Notes: a model not told the origin generated them from the sequence alone. A stretch of 64,000 nucleotides of DNA from Patulibacter defluvii (GCF_034096925.1 NZ_JAWZSQ010000001.1:186001-250000); one strand, 5' to 3'. Shown: positions 44,281 to 52,616, counted from the first letter of the stretch. Numbers and translations: made by a program.

Positions 44281-44317
44281 GCATACCGGGGATCCCGTAC
44301 GGCCGAGCTGAAGATCG
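44281..44317. repeat. Diverged copy of the DNA preceding the left tRNA remnant
   Basis: 31 of 37 bases match 29788-29824 (GCATAnCGGGGAnCCCGT...CGGCCGAGC). It lies in a stretch (44104-44603) where I see no gene. Confidence 0.55.
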
Positions 44318-44603
44318 CTCGGAGGAACGCCTGGCCCGTCTTCGAGGTCGTTCCCGATGGTCTCCACGACGACGTTGACGAACGCTCGTTTCGGGCACCT
44401 ACGGAAAAGCCAAGCGCCCCGGGCGACGTTGGAGCGCTCGGATCGCCCCGAACCAGCCCCTGGGCCAACTCGCAAGTCGTGAGGCTGTCGTCCTGGCTGG
44501 TGCCCTCGGACATCTCCAACGGTCGCGCCGGGCGCATCCTTCGCCGCCGGTCTTCGCCCCGCCCCACCGGGCACGGCCGCGAGCTCGCGCTACGGTTCCC
44601 GTC

Positions 44604-44954
44604 ATCGACCCCGATCGCGCCGCGCGGGTTGTCGAGCGGTTGCTGTACGAACGCTGGGATCCGCTGGACCTGCCGTCCTCCTTCTTCCCCGATCTGCCGC
44701 CGAACGACTACGACCGGTACGTCGCGCTCGTCCGTGGCGGCGGGACGGACACCGACGTGGTCGATCTGCTGACGCGAGCGGAGCGTCAGGATCTCGGTGG
44801 GCAGCGTTCCTCCGACGCGCGGCTCAGGTTGCGAATGAGGGGCGGACGGGCTGACGGAGGATGGTCCGCAGTTTGTCAGGGGTCACCCGGCGGAAGTCTC
44901 CGAAGTAGACCTCGTGGTGTTTGCCGTCAACGCGCAGCCCGTTCTCCGGAATGA
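44604..44954 (+). CDS. DUF1871-like small protein with missing start codon (possibly dead)
   Basis: The reading frame IDPDRAARVVERLLYERWDP then LDLPSSFFPDLPPNDYDRYV looks like a DUF1871-type protein (helix, WDP, then P..DYD..). A TACGGT -10 (44591-44596) lies 7 bases before 44604, where other genes in this window have ATG or GTG, but the codon is ATC. The first usual start in frame is TTG 44640. After about residue 70 (RQDLGGQRSSDARLR) the frame continues into DNA antisense to the GyrI-like gene, so the end is probably truncated. Either AUC initiation or a decayed gene. Confidence 0.4.
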   Translation: MDPDRAARVVERLLYERWDPLDLPSSFFPDLPPNDYDRYVALVRGGGTDTDVVDLLTRAERQDLGGQRSSDARLRLRMRGGRADGGWSAVCQGSPGGSLRSRPRGVCRQRAARSPE

Positions 44955-45453
44955 ACTCGTGGTGCATTCGTTCCAGCACCGGCCCCTCGTCGTCGAAGGA
45001 ACCGAGGTGAAGCGTCTGAACGCAGCGCCCCTCCGAGAGGGTTTCCAGGCGAACGTCATCCAGACGCGTGGAGCCGTTCTTGGCTCGGGCCAGATCGACG
45101 GCGCCTAGGAACGACGCACGGCCGATCCAATCAGGAACCATGAGCATCATCGTCCAATCCCACCGGGATTTGTCTCGCGAGACGGTGAAGGCATCCATGT
45201 CCTCCGCCCACCACAGCCCTTCGAGCGGCGGAACGACGTAGTCGCGCCCCAGCTCCCGCTTGCTGTGGAACTTGAGCTTGTAGGCGACGGGATACAGCGC
45301 AGAGAGCGCGTCCTCGTAGACCTGGGAACTGTTCGGGTCGCCGTGCCCGTCGATCATGAGGTACTGCGCGTCGGGAATGTCGACGATGCGGAACTCGCCT
45401 CGTCGCGCGTGATAGCCGTCGAGCGTCGTCTTGAAGTCGATCTTGTCAGTCAT
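44824..45453 (-). CDS. GyrI-like small-molecule-binding domain protein
   Basis: 209 residues. The GyrI-like / SOUL-type layout shows: FRIVDIPDAQYLMIDGHGDPN near residue 22, LYPVAYKLKFHSKRELGRDYVVPPLEGLWW, and at the end HHEFIPENGLRVDGKHHEVYFGDFRRVTPDKLRTILRQPV. Stand-alone members bind drugs or other hydrophobic ligands, sometimes hydrolysing them. No DNA-binding domain is attached. The ATG has a weak upstream ribosome site (CCGGGCTCCG). The gene has slightly lower GC than its neighbours. Confidence 0.85.
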   Translation of the reverse strand: MTDKIDFKTTLDGYHARRGEFRIVDIPDAQYLMIDGHGDPNSSQVYEDALSALYPVAYKLKFHSKRELGRDYVVPPLEGLWWAEDMDAFTVSRDKSRWDWTMMLMVPDWIGRASFLGAVDLARAKNGSTRLDDVRLETLSEGRCVQTLHLGSFDDEGPVLERMHHEFIPENGLRVDGKHHEVYFGDFRRVTPDKLRTILRQPVRPSFAT

Positions 45454-45597
45454 CGGAGCCCGGATTCGTGCAAGACGGTCACGGTAGCCCGCGGAGACGA
45501 CGCAGCGGCCTCGTCAGTGGTGATCGGTCTCGGCGAGATCCGCCTGCGCGGAGACTCCGCGGAGCGGGCTTCGCTGCGGTCTCCGACCAACGTCGAG

Positions 45598-45843
45598 ATG
45601 CGGCTCATCATGGAAGCCGCCAACGAGCCCGACTGGATGGCCCCGTGGTTGCGGGTCTACCGGCGCTGGTTCCCCGAGGAGGAACGGTCCGTGGAGGAGC
45701 TCGACGATCTCTCGCTCCGCTGCCTGATCGCGCGAATGGCCGCCGATGGATCCTGGGGCCACGAGAGCATGCTGCCGGCGTCGCTGACCCAGGCCGCCCG
45801 CGCGCGGGTGGTGGCGGAGATCCTCGGCCTGATCGACGGCTAG
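45598..45843 (+). CDS. Small protein of unknown function
   Basis: 81 residues: MRLIMEAANEPDWMAPWLRV then YRRWFPEEERSVEELDDLSL and RCLIARMAADGSWGHESML..., ending VVAEILGLIDG. The amino acid make-up (charged helices, several Trp) is that of a real protein rather than a chance frame, but I recognise no family. No clear ribosome site; in-frame codons extend upstream to about 45525 (VVIGLGEIRLRGD), so the start is uncertain. It is divergent from the GyrI-like gene. Confidence 0.5.
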   Translation: MRLIMEAANEPDWMAPWLRVYRRWFPEEERSVEELDDLSLRCLIARMAADGSWGHESMLPASLTQAARARVVAEILGLIDG

Positions 45844-45935
45844 CGAAGCGCCGATCGCGGCCCGTTGGGTGCCTCGGCCGCCCAGTTCGTGTTGTCGACG
45901 CAGGCGGCTTGGGGTTCCGCGCGCTGTCCCGGCTC

Positions 45936-45959
45936 CGAGTCCTGGTCTCGCCACCTCCG
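45936..45959 (+). other. tRNA 3'-end remnant (candidate attachment site, right)
   Basis: CGAGTCCTGGTCTCGCCACC plus TCCG matches 29837-29860 with one mismatch. The T loop before it is altered (TCCGAGT instead of TTCGAGT) and no tRNA body precedes it. The rest of 45844-46140 shows only a TAGCGT -10 near 46055. Confidence 0.6.
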
Positions 45960-46140
45960 GGCGGCGACCGCGTTGTGATGAACCGACAGGGTCGGCGCGC
46001 TGGGGCGGTGAAGTTGGGACGGCGTCCGTAGCCGGGTCCGGGGGTCGGCCCGTAGCGTCGGTTCGCGTGGACGTTGTGGGACGGCGGTCCCGATGCATCG
46101 CCTCCGCGCGATTCGGCAACATCGATCCACGAGGAAGAAC

Positions 46141-46740
46141 ATGCCTAGCCTGCTTCGCCGCCTGGCCACCGCGCTCGGCGTCGGCACGACGGCACTGCTG
46201 GCCGTTTCCGCGGCGCCGGCGAACGCGGCGACGCCCCGAGTCATCGACTCCGGGGTCATCGTCATCGCTCCCGACGGCTCAGTGAGCGGCGAGCTCCCGC
46301 CCGGTACCAGCAAGCAGCACCCGCCCACCGACCCCAACGATCCCTCCTTCGCGGCGCGGATCAGGAACGGCGCCGACGCGGGCCTGCGTCGCGCCGACGG
46401 GCGTCCGGAACGGCGCACCTCCCGGAGCGCCGCGAGCGTCGCCGCCGACGACCCGCCCCCCTGCTCGCGGGTCGTCGTGAACGTGGTGCCCACGCTGGGC
46501 ATCGGCTACCGCGGCGAGATGCTCGACTGCGAGCAGGGCGACCTGACCCTCCACACCTGGGTCGAGGACGAGACGGGCGCGATGACCCAGGACGGCGCCT
46601 ACATGAGCTGTCCGCAGACGACGGCCTGCGCGACGGAGGAGCGGTTCGTCGCGCCGTCGATGTACGTGAAGGTGCTGGCCCGCGGGCAGAACCTGACCAC
46701 GGGCTACGACCACACGGACTGGCAGGCCATGGGCACGTAG
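46141..46740 (+). CDS. Secreted protein of unknown function
   Basis: 199 residues from ATG 46141 with GAGGAAG upstream. Signal peptide: MPSLLRRLATALGVGTTALL, cleavage near ANA-A at about 31. The mature protein starts with TPRVIDSGVIVIAPDGSVSG, a Pro/Asp-rich stretch, and a C-terminal domain with four cysteines (CSRVV, LDCEQGD, MSCPQT, TACAT) that could form two disulfides. I recognise no family. An earlier in-frame ATG at 46093 lacks a ribosome site. Confidence 0.7.
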   Translation: MPSLLRRLATALGVGTTALLAVSAAPANAATPRVIDSGVIVIAPDGSVSGELPPGTSKQHPPTDPNDPSFAARIRNGADAGLRRADGRPERRTSRSAASVAADDPPPCSRVVVNVVPTLGIGYRGEMLDCEQGDLTLHTWVEDETGAMTQDGAYMSCPQTTACATEERFVAPSMYVKVLARGQNLTTGYDHTDWQAMGT

Positions 46741-46748
46741 CCGGCGAG

Positions 46749-46782
46749 GCCTGCGGCGGCGGCACCGCCGCCGCCAACAGGC
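46749..46782. terminator. Bidirectional hairpin between convergent genes
   Basis: GGCGGCGGC and GCCGCCGCC (46755-46763 / 46767-46775) form a 9-bp stem with a 3-base loop; outer GCCTG / CAGGC extend it. It ends both the secreted-protein gene and the INSIG-like gene. Confidence 0.6.
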
Positions 46783-46794
46783 GCGTGACCGGCG

Positions 46795-47451
46795 CTAGAC
46801 GGCGCCGGTCGCCGGGCGGGCGGGTGCGGACGCGCCCGACGGAGCGGCCTGCGGGGCGGGCCGGAGTCCACGGGCGGCCTGCACCATCACGAAGCCGCCG
46901 TTGATGTAGAGCGCCGCCAGCCACAGCGGCGTGTGGAAGACGTCGACGTGGGCGTAGTCGAACAGGCCCGCCGCCGAGAAGGCGCCCTCGAAGAAGGGGC
47001 CCAGCACCCCGAGCAGGATCGAGCTGGCCAGGACGGCCTTCTTCGCCGGGGTGAACGCGAACATCACCAGCCAGGCGACGGCCAGCAACGCCGTCAACCG
47101 CCACGGGTGGGCGTTGCCCCACTGGCCGCTGAGCGCATAGCCCAGCTGGGTCAGCGCGAAGGTGAGCAGCACCGGCCCCCACCGGAAGGGCTTCTCGGGC
47201 AGCCACGCCGTCGGCAGGAGGCGGGCGACCGCGACGATGATCGCCGAACCGGCGGCGAAGATCGGCCAGACCGCGACCGACTGACCGTCGACCATCGGCT
47301 CCCAGGAGTAGGACAGGATCCCGTTGCGGACGTGGAAGAAGTGGTCGCCGACGCAGAAGCCGAGGGTGACGAGCAGCCAGGTGATCACGGCGACGCGCGC
47401 TGGCGAGCTCGCTGCGGGCGGGGACAGGGCTTTCGAGATGCGGTTCGGCAC
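46795..47451 (-). CDS. INSIG-like membrane protein
   Basis: 218 residues from GTG 47451 (VPNRISKALSP), chosen because AGAAGGAAC lies 4-10 bases upstream. About six membrane segments. The end FDYAHVDVFHTPLWLAALYI plus NGGFVMVQAARGL resembles the bacterial INSIG-domain pattern (Y..PDF...PLWL..LY...A). Family assignment is tentative. Function in bacteria is unknown; eukaryotic INSIGs bind sterols. The promoter region carries TCGGATCCGATATG, also present at hyuA, and the gene is divergent from tetR. Confidence 0.5.
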   Translation of the reverse strand: MPNRISKALSPPAASSPARVAVITWLLVTLGFCVGDHFFHVRNGILSYSWEPMVDGQSVAVWPIFAAGSAIIVAVARLLPTAWLPEKPFRWGPVLLTFALTQLGYALSGQWGNAHPWRLTALLAVAWLVMFAFTPAKKAVLASSILLGVLGPFFEGAFSAAGLFDYAHVDVFHTPLWLAALYINGGFVMVQAARGLRPAPQAAPSGASAPARPATGAV

Positions 47452-47488
47452 GTCGGTTCCTTCTGGTCTGGCCCCGCTTCGGGGCACG

Positions 47489-47502
47489 TCGGATCCGATA
47501 TG
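47489..47502. promoter_or_regulatory. Operator-like palindrome TCGGATCCGA
   Basis: TCGGATCCGATATG upstream of the INSIG-like gene; GGATCCGATATG recurs exactly at 52217-52228 in the hyuA promoter. A shared regulator, perhaps the TetR encoded between, is likely. Confidence 0.5.
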
Positions 47503-47514
47503 ACGGTAGTGGAA

Positions 47515-47543
47515 TTTACGAAGCTGTCAATTGACGCTAAGGT
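47515..47543 (+). promoter_or_regulatory. tetR promoter with operator in the spacer
   Basis: TTTACG (47515-47520), 17 bp, TAAGGT (47538-47543), 6 bases to ATG 47550. The perfect palindrome GTCAATTGAC (47526-47535) sits between -35 and -10, as expected for autorepression. Confidence 0.55.
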
Positions 47544-47549
47544 GCGCGG

Positions 47550-48176
47550 ATGGCAGTTCCCACCCCGCCTCCGGGCCGCCGCGCAGGAACCAAGGGCATG
47601 CCCCGCGAGGCACGCGAGGAGCAGATCCTCGACGCGGCGACCCTGGAGTTCGGCGTCCGCGGCTACGCGACCGGCTCGGTCGAGCAGGTCGCCCGCTCCG
47701 TCGGCGTGTCGCGGGCGATGGTGCACGCGTACTTCGGGTCGAAGGACGAGCTCTACCTGGCCTGCCTGGAGCGCGCGGCCCGCCCGCTCGCCGCCGCGAT
47801 CACGGCCGCCCAGGACCTCGCCGACCCGCCGCTGCTGCGCGGACTGGTCACCATCAAGGCGATCCTGACCACGCTCGAGCCGCGCCCCCACGACTGGCCG
47901 ATGCTGTGGGACCCGACCGTGCCCGACGGCGCCCCGGTCGCCGCCGGAGTGCGGGCCCAGCGCCGGTCGATCGCGGGCCTCGGGGTCGACGGCGCCGCGC
48001 AGGCGCTTCGCGACGACGGTGTCGAGGACCAGCAGGACCTGGCGTTCGTCGGCCACCTCTGGCTCGACGTGGTCTCCTCGATCGTGCAGTGGTGGCTGCG
48101 CCATCCCGACGAGACGGCCGAGGCGGTCGGTCGCCGGTTCGAACGCGTGCTCGCCACCCTCGTCGACCTCCGCTGA
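47550..48176 (+). CDS. TetR-family regulator
   Basis: 208 residues. N-terminal helix-turn-helix: REEQILDAATLEFGVRGYAT, GSVEQVARSVGVSRAMVHAY, FGSKDELYLACL. The C-terminal ligand domain (about 75-208) has no assignable ligand. The ATG is 6 bases after a TAAGGT -10 (leaderless). It lies between the INSIG-like gene and hyuAB and could control both, since they share GGATCCGATATG. Confidence 0.9.
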   Translation: MAVPTPPPGRRAGTKGMPREAREEQILDAATLEFGVRGYATGSVEQVARSVGVSRAMVHAYFGSKDELYLACLERAARPLAAAITAAQDLADPPLLRGLVTIKAILTTLEPRPHDWPMLWDPTVPDGAPVAAGVRAQRRSIAGLGVDGAAQALRDDGVEDQQDLAFVGHLWLDVVSSIVQWWLRHPDETAEAVGRRFERVLATLVDLR

Positions 48177-48189
48177 CCCTCCGCCGGAC

Positions 48190-48220
48190 CATGTCCCGCC
48201 CCGCCACCGTACGGGACATG
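48190..48220. terminator. Hairpin between convergent tetR and hyuB
   Basis: CATGTCCCG (48190-48198) and CGGGACATG (48212-48220), 13-base loop. It lies 3 bp from the hyuB stop; a bidirectional terminator is most likely. Confidence 0.55.
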
Positions 48221-48222
48221 CG

Positions 48223-49992
48223 CTAGCCGGCTGCCGGACCGCCGCGCAGCGTCGCCGTCGTCGCCGCGTCGACGACGCCCGCCGTGTCGACGGCGACCCG
48301 GTAGACCTCGCGCGCCCGCTCCGGCGTCACCCATCCCTCGCGGACGTCGCGGGCCACCCGCTCCGGTTCGCGCTCGGTCGGCGGGCCGTAGCCTCCGCCG
48401 CCGGTGCAGATCGAGATCACGGTGTCACCGTCGTGGATCGTCACCGCGCCGTACGCCGGCAGCGGCCGTTCCTGGCCGTCGGGGGTGCGGAGGCGCTGGT
48501 CGGCCGGGCCGCCGGGTCCGCCGCCGCGCACGCCCTGCGGGCCGTGGACGTGACCGTCGCTGGCCCAGTGGGCGACGACGTCGGTGCCCAGGGCGGTGAT
48601 CTCCACCAGCGTTCCGGGGGTCCCGCGGAAGCGGCCGGCGCCTTCGCTGTCGGGGATGATCCGCTGCGTCTCGACGCAGAGCGGGAAGCGCAGCTCGTCG
48701 ATCTCGACCGAGTCGCGACGCAGCATGCCGAGCGTGCCGACGTCGCCGGTGGTCAGCCAGGCGTCCTCGCGCGGAGCGGCCGCCCCGCCCGATCCGGCGA
48801 GGATCAGCATGTTCACGAACGGGGCGTCGTCGTGGCGCGGGTCGAGGCCCGAGACGACCGCCGCCGACGGTGGCAGGATCAGGCCGTGGTCGGCGGTGCC
48901 GAGGCCCTCGCCGATCTCGGCCATCGCGCGCGACACCGTGTTGGCCGTCCGGGTGGCGAGGTTGGTCGTCGCCACCGAGCAGGAGTGCGGGTGGACCGGG
49001 ATCCCGACGCAGCAGCCCTCGCGCAGCGCCACGTCGATCCGGCGGAACGCCCCGCCGTTGGACGGCACGTCGCCGCCGACCGTCGTCCAGATCCCGATCA
49101 GGGCGGCGGTGCGCGACGTCGACTCGGTGAGGTTCAACCCGTTGGGCAGGCAGTCGGGGTTGTCGGTCAGGTCGACGGCGATCCGGGCGGCGTCCGGGTC
49201 GATCCGCACGCTCGCGCGGATCGGCACGCCGTCGGGGCAGCCGGGGAAGGGGTCGTGGACGGTCGAGCAGGTCGCCTCGCCGGCGGGCATGCGCGCGATC
49301 GCCGCCGCCATCCGCCGCTCGCCGTAGTCGCACCACGCCTCGGCCTGCGCGGCGACCTCGTCCCAACCGACCTCGTCGGCGAGCTCGCGCAGCAACCGCT
49401 CCCCGATCCGGGCCGAGCCGACCAGGGCCAGGTAGTCGCCGCGCCACTGCTCGGGCACCCGCATCCGCGCCTCGCACATGCGGATCAGGTCCTCGTTGTC
49501 GCGGTAGTCCTCCTGGATCTTCACGCAGGGGAAGATCAGCGCGCCCTCGGCGTAGACGTCACGGGCCTCGGTGTAGTAGGTCGTCGGCTCGGCGTTGCCG
49601 CAGTCGGCCTGGTGGGCCTTGGCCACGACGGTGAACCGGTGGCGCCCATCGTCGTCGACGACCGGGACGAGCAGCGTGTGGTCGGCGGCGTGCGAGTTGC
49701 CGTGGTACGGCGAGTTGTGGAGGAACGCGTCGCCCCGCCGCAGCGTCGGGTGGAAGCGCTTCATCGCCCGGGTCAGCAGCTCGGGGCCGCTCATCACGTG
49801 GATCGGGATCGAGCGGGTCGCCGCGACCATCTCCTCGCGGTGGTCGACCAGGCAGCAGGAGAAGTCGTGGGCGGTGTTGATCACGCCCGACCGCGCCGAG
49901 CGGAACAGCGTGTTGGCCATGCTGTCGACGATCTGGGCGAAGCGACTGGCGTAGAGGGCCAGGTCGACGCCGTCGGCGGTGGGGGTGCTCAT
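48223..49992 (-). CDS. hyuB: Hydantoinase B / oxoprolinase-type subunit
   Basis: 589 residues, the usual size of the HyuB family. Marks include RSARSGVINTAHDFSCCLVD, HPTLRRGDAFLHNSPYHGNSH (the metal-rich DxxxxNxPxxGxxH motif), NGGAFRRIDVALREGC and the Gly-rich end GGGGYGPPTERE. With HyuA it would hydrolyse N-substituted hydantoins, 5-oxoproline or a relative, or carboxylate a ketone, in an ATP-dependent way. The start overlaps the hyuA stop (ATGA). Confidence 0.9.
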   Translation of the reverse strand: MSTPTADGVDLALYASRFAQIVDSMANTLFRSARSGVINTAHDFSCCLVDHREEMVAATRSIPIHVMSGPELLTRAMKRFHPTLRRGDAFLHNSPYHGNSHAADHTLLVPVVDDDGRHRFTVVAKAHQADCGNAEPTTYYTEARDVYAEGALIFPCVKIQEDYRDNEDLIRMCEARMRVPEQWRGDYLALVGSARIGERLLRELADEVGWDEVAAQAEAWCDYGERRMAAAIARMPAGEATCSTVHDPFPGCPDGVPIRASVRIDPDAARIAVDLTDNPDCLPNGLNLTESTSRTAALIGIWTTVGGDVPSNGGAFRRIDVALREGCCVGIPVHPHSCSVATTNLATRTANTVSRAMAEIGEGLGTADHGLILPPSAAVVSGLDPRHDDAPFVNMLILAGSGGAAAPREDAWLTTGDVGTLGMLRRDSVEIDELRFPLCVETQRIIPDSEGAGRFRGTPGTLVEITALGTDVVAHWASDGHVHGPQGVRGGGPGGPADQRLRTPDGQERPLPAYGAVTIHDGDTVISICTGGGGYGPPTEREPERVARDVREGWVTPERAREVYRVAVDTAGVVDAATTATLRGGPAAG

Positions 49993-52202
49993 CGATCGCT
50001 CCGGGCGTCGTCGTCGGCGCTGCGGGACGGGGCGCCTCCGGCGACGACCGTCCGGTCGCTCCCCGCCCCGGCCGGCGCGTCGTCGGTCCCGGGATCGATC
50101 ACGAGGTCGCCGGCGGCGGTCAGGACGGCCGTGGCGCCCGGGGGCAGGACGACGGTCGTGACCGGACTCTCGACGATCGCCGGCCCGTCGATCGCGGTCC
50201 CCGGGACGAGCGCGCCCCACCGCCACACCCGCGCGTCGACGGGGGCGGCGTCGGGGCCGCGGCGCACGTGCAGCGGGCGGACCGTCGCCGTCGCCGCGTC
50301 GAGGTCGGAGGAGGCCGCCGCCGTCGCGGCGTCGGCTTCGGCGCCGGGCGGCGGGCAGCGCACCCGGCCGTGCCAGGTCAGCAGCTCGATCGCCCCGTCG
50401 GGGTCGTGGACGCCGAAGGTCCGCTCGTGGGCGGCGTGGAACCGCTCGGCGAAGGCCGCCTCCTCGGCCTCGTCCGCCAGGGTCAGCTCGTCGAGCGGCA
50501 CCTCGATCTCCCACACCTGGGCCCGATAGCGGGCCTCGACCGTCAGCTCGATCCGGGCCGCGGCCGGGTCGGCGTGACGGGCGGCGAACGCGGCGCAGCG
50601 GGCCCGGAGGTCGTCGAGGATCGCCGCGACCGCGGGCCGGTCGAGCCGGGTGAGGGCGGTCGGGGCGGTGACGGCGTGCTCTTCCATCAGCGGCGAGATC
50701 AGCGCTCCGGCGGCGCTGAGCGCGGCGCCGATCGCCGGCACCACGACGCTCGGGGTGCCCAGGCGGCGGGCGATCGCGACCGCGTTGAGCCCGGCCGCGC
50801 CACCGCCGCCGACGAGCACCGCCCGCCGCGGATCGATGCCCTGGCGGAGCGTGATCGACTCGACCGCCGCGGCCATCTGCTCGGTGGCCAGGTCGAGCGT
50901 CGCGAGGGCGACGGCGACCGGGTCGCGGCCGAGCGCGACCGCGAGCGGGGCGAACGCCGCCCGGGCGGCGTCGGCGTCGAGCGGCAGCGCGCCGCCGAGG
51001 AAGAAGTCTGGATCGATCCGGCCGGTCAGCAGCGCGGCGTCGGTCAGGGTCGGCTCGACGCCGCCGCGGCCGTAGCAGGCGGGCCCGGGATCGGCCCCGG
51101 CGCTGCGGGGGCCTACGCGCAGCAGGCCGCCGTCGTCGACCCACGCGACGCTGCCGCCGCCGGCGGCGATGCTGCGCACGTCGACCGAGTCGAAGCCGGT
51201 GATGTGACCGAGCCCGATCGGGCCGATCCAGGTCTCGCGGGTGGTGAGGATCGTCCCGTCGCGGACGAGGCTCACGTCGCACGACGTGCCGCCGGTGTCG
51301 AAGACGATCGCCGTGCGGGCGGCGGCCGCCGGCACTCGGTCCGCGGCGGCGGCCACGACGCGGCGGCTGGCCACCGGCGCCATCGCGGGACCGGACCCGA
51401 GCAGGTGGATCGGGGCCGCGGCCGCCCGGGGCGCGTCGAGCGTGCCGCCGGTCGAGCTGACCAGCAGCGTCTCGCCGCCGAACCCGTCGGCGCGCAGCCG
51501 CGCGTCGAGGTCGGCGACGTAGGCGCTCATCGTCGGCTTGAGGGCCGCGTCGATCGCCGTCGACGACGCGCGGCGGTACTCGCGCAGCGTCGGGTTGAGC
51601 TGGTGCGACAGCGTCACCGGCACGCCCGGCAGGTGCTCGGCCAGCAGCTGGCCGACCCGCCGCTCGTGCGCCGGGGCGACGACCGACCAGAGCAGGCAGA
51701 CGGCGACCGCCTCCACCGCTCGCTCGCGCAGGCGGTCGGCGATCGCGACCACGGCGTCCTCGTCCAGCGGCCGGCGGACGGTGCCGTCGGGCAGCATCCG
51801 CTCGGGCACCTCGAAGGTCAGCGACCGCGGGACGAACGGCTCGGGGTAGGGGACGGCGAGGTCGAACGGATCCGCGCGTCCGCCCTCGCGGAAGAGCAGC
51901 ACGTCGGGGTGGCCGGCGGTCGTGAGCAGGGCGGTGCGGGCGGTGCGCCCGGTGAGCATCGCGTTCAGCGCACGGGTCGTGGCGTGGACGAAGACCCCGG
52001 CGTCGCGCAGCAGCCCCGCCCGGTCGGTGCCGCGCGCGGCGGCGGCGACGTCGACGCTGTCCAGCACGCCGCGGACGGGGTCCTCGGGCGTGGTCGGCGC
52101 CTTGTGCAGCTCGAGCCCGCCGCGGCCGTCGTCGATCACCAGGTCGGTGAACGTCCCGCCCATGTCGGTGGCGAGCCTCAGCACCGGCGGCATGGTGGAC
52201 AC
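49989..52202 (-). CDS. hyuA: Hydantoinase A / acetone carboxylase beta-type subunit
   Basis: 737 residues from GTG 52202 (VSTMPPVLRLATDMGGTFTD). The ATP-binding ASKHA fold is shown by DMGGTFTDLVIDD at residue 13, AIVFDTGGTSCDVSLVRDG and RAVLVGGGGAAGLNAVAIAR. Family members act with HyuB on hydantoins, 5-oxoproline, acetone or N-methylhydantoin. The absence of a third subunit argues against acetone carboxylase. A TAGTTT -10 lies 6 bases before the GTG (leaderless), although ATG 52193 is also possible. Confidence 0.9.
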   Translation of the reverse strand: MSTMPPVLRLATDMGGTFTDLVIDDGRGGLELHKAPTTPEDPVRGVLDSVDVAAAARGTDRAGLLRDAGVFVHATTRALNAMLTGRTARTALLTTAGHPDVLLFREGGRADPFDLAVPYPEPFVPRSLTFEVPERMLPDGTVRRPLDEDAVVAIADRLRERAVEAVAVCLLWSVVAPAHERRVGQLLAEHLPGVPVTLSHQLNPTLREYRRASSTAIDAALKPTMSAYVADLDARLRADGFGGETLLVSSTGGTLDAPRAAAAPIHLLGSGPAMAPVASRRVVAAAADRVPAAAARTAIVFDTGGTSCDVSLVRDGTILTTRETWIGPIGLGHITGFDSVDVRSIAAGGGSVAWVDDGGLLRVGPRSAGADPGPACYGRGGVEPTLTDAALLTGRIDPDFFLGGALPLDADAARAAFAPLAVALGRDPVAVALATLDLATEQMAAAVESITLRQGIDPRRAVLVGGGGAAGLNAVAIARRLGTPSVVVPAIGAALSAAGALISPLMEEHAVTAPTALTRLDRPAVAAILDDLRARCAAFAARHADPAAARIELTVEARYRAQVWEIEVPLDELTLADEAEEAAFAERFHAAHERTFGVHDPDGAIELLTWHGRVRCPPPGAEADAATAAASSDLDAATATVRPLHVRRGPDAAPVDARVWRWGALVPGTAIDGPAIVESPVTTVVLPPGATAVLTAAGDLVIDPGTDDAPAGAGSDRTVVAGGAPSRSADDDARSDR

Positions 52203-52208
52203 AATCCC

Positions 52209-52237
52209 AAACTATTGGATCCGATATGGAGAGTCAA
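52209..52237 (-). promoter_or_regulatory. hyuA promoter with operator-like palindrome
   Basis: On the minus strand TTGACT (52232-52237), 17 bp, TAGTTT (52209-52214). The spacer holds TATCGGATCCAATA (52215-52228 area), almost palindromic and shared with the INSIG-like gene, so a repressor bound here would block the promoter. The remaining 52238-52616 holds no gene I can support; a short frame 52250-52334 (VPGRDADGDVCTELFLLGPD) looks protein-like but has no context. Confidence 0.6.
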
Positions 52238-52616
52238 GGATCCAGGTGTGCCCGGCCGCGACGCCGACGGCGACGTCTGCACCGAGCTGTTCCTGCTCGG
52301 GCCGGATCCCGCCGACGAGCCACGGCAGCTCTAGCCGCCCGGTCCTGCGCGACCGCGCTCCGCTGGCCTGGATCGTGGCCCCCTCCCGGTTGCGTCGATC
52401 GTCTACGCCAACTCGTCGTCGATGGCCCTTCGCCGTCCACGTGCCCGAAGCGGCCACGTGGATGACCGTTGTGCCCTGACGGCTTCGCCCGCGGGCGGTC
52501 CGCGTCTAGCGTCGACCGCCGCGCGTGCGGCGTCCGCATGCGGCCGTTCCGCTGATCGGAGGCGGCCGGCTCCACGCGCGCGTCCCGACGTCGGCCTGGT
52601 GGCCGGCGACGCCGCC

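Larger units (their letters stand above)
29837..45959. mobile_element. Putative genomic island bounded by tRNA 3'-end repeats
   Basis: Two 24-bp copies of a tRNA 3' end (CGAGTCCCGGTCTCGCCACC... at 29837 and 45936, one mismatch) bracket 16.1 kb. Inside are a giant toxin-like gene, a 47-bp tandem repeat, a broken AAA ATPase gene, strong inverted repeats and several small unknown genes, and codon usage in the giant gene shows more T- and A-ending codons than the operons outside. No integrase or transposase is left, so this would be an old, degraded island; independent integrations are an alternative. Confidence 0.4.

Noticed and set aside
52226..52610. Small plus-strand genes between hyuA and the GT-C-like gene
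   Set aside because: Only Arg/Pro-rich frames and one 28-codon protein-like stretch without start context or neighbours; not enough to call a gene.
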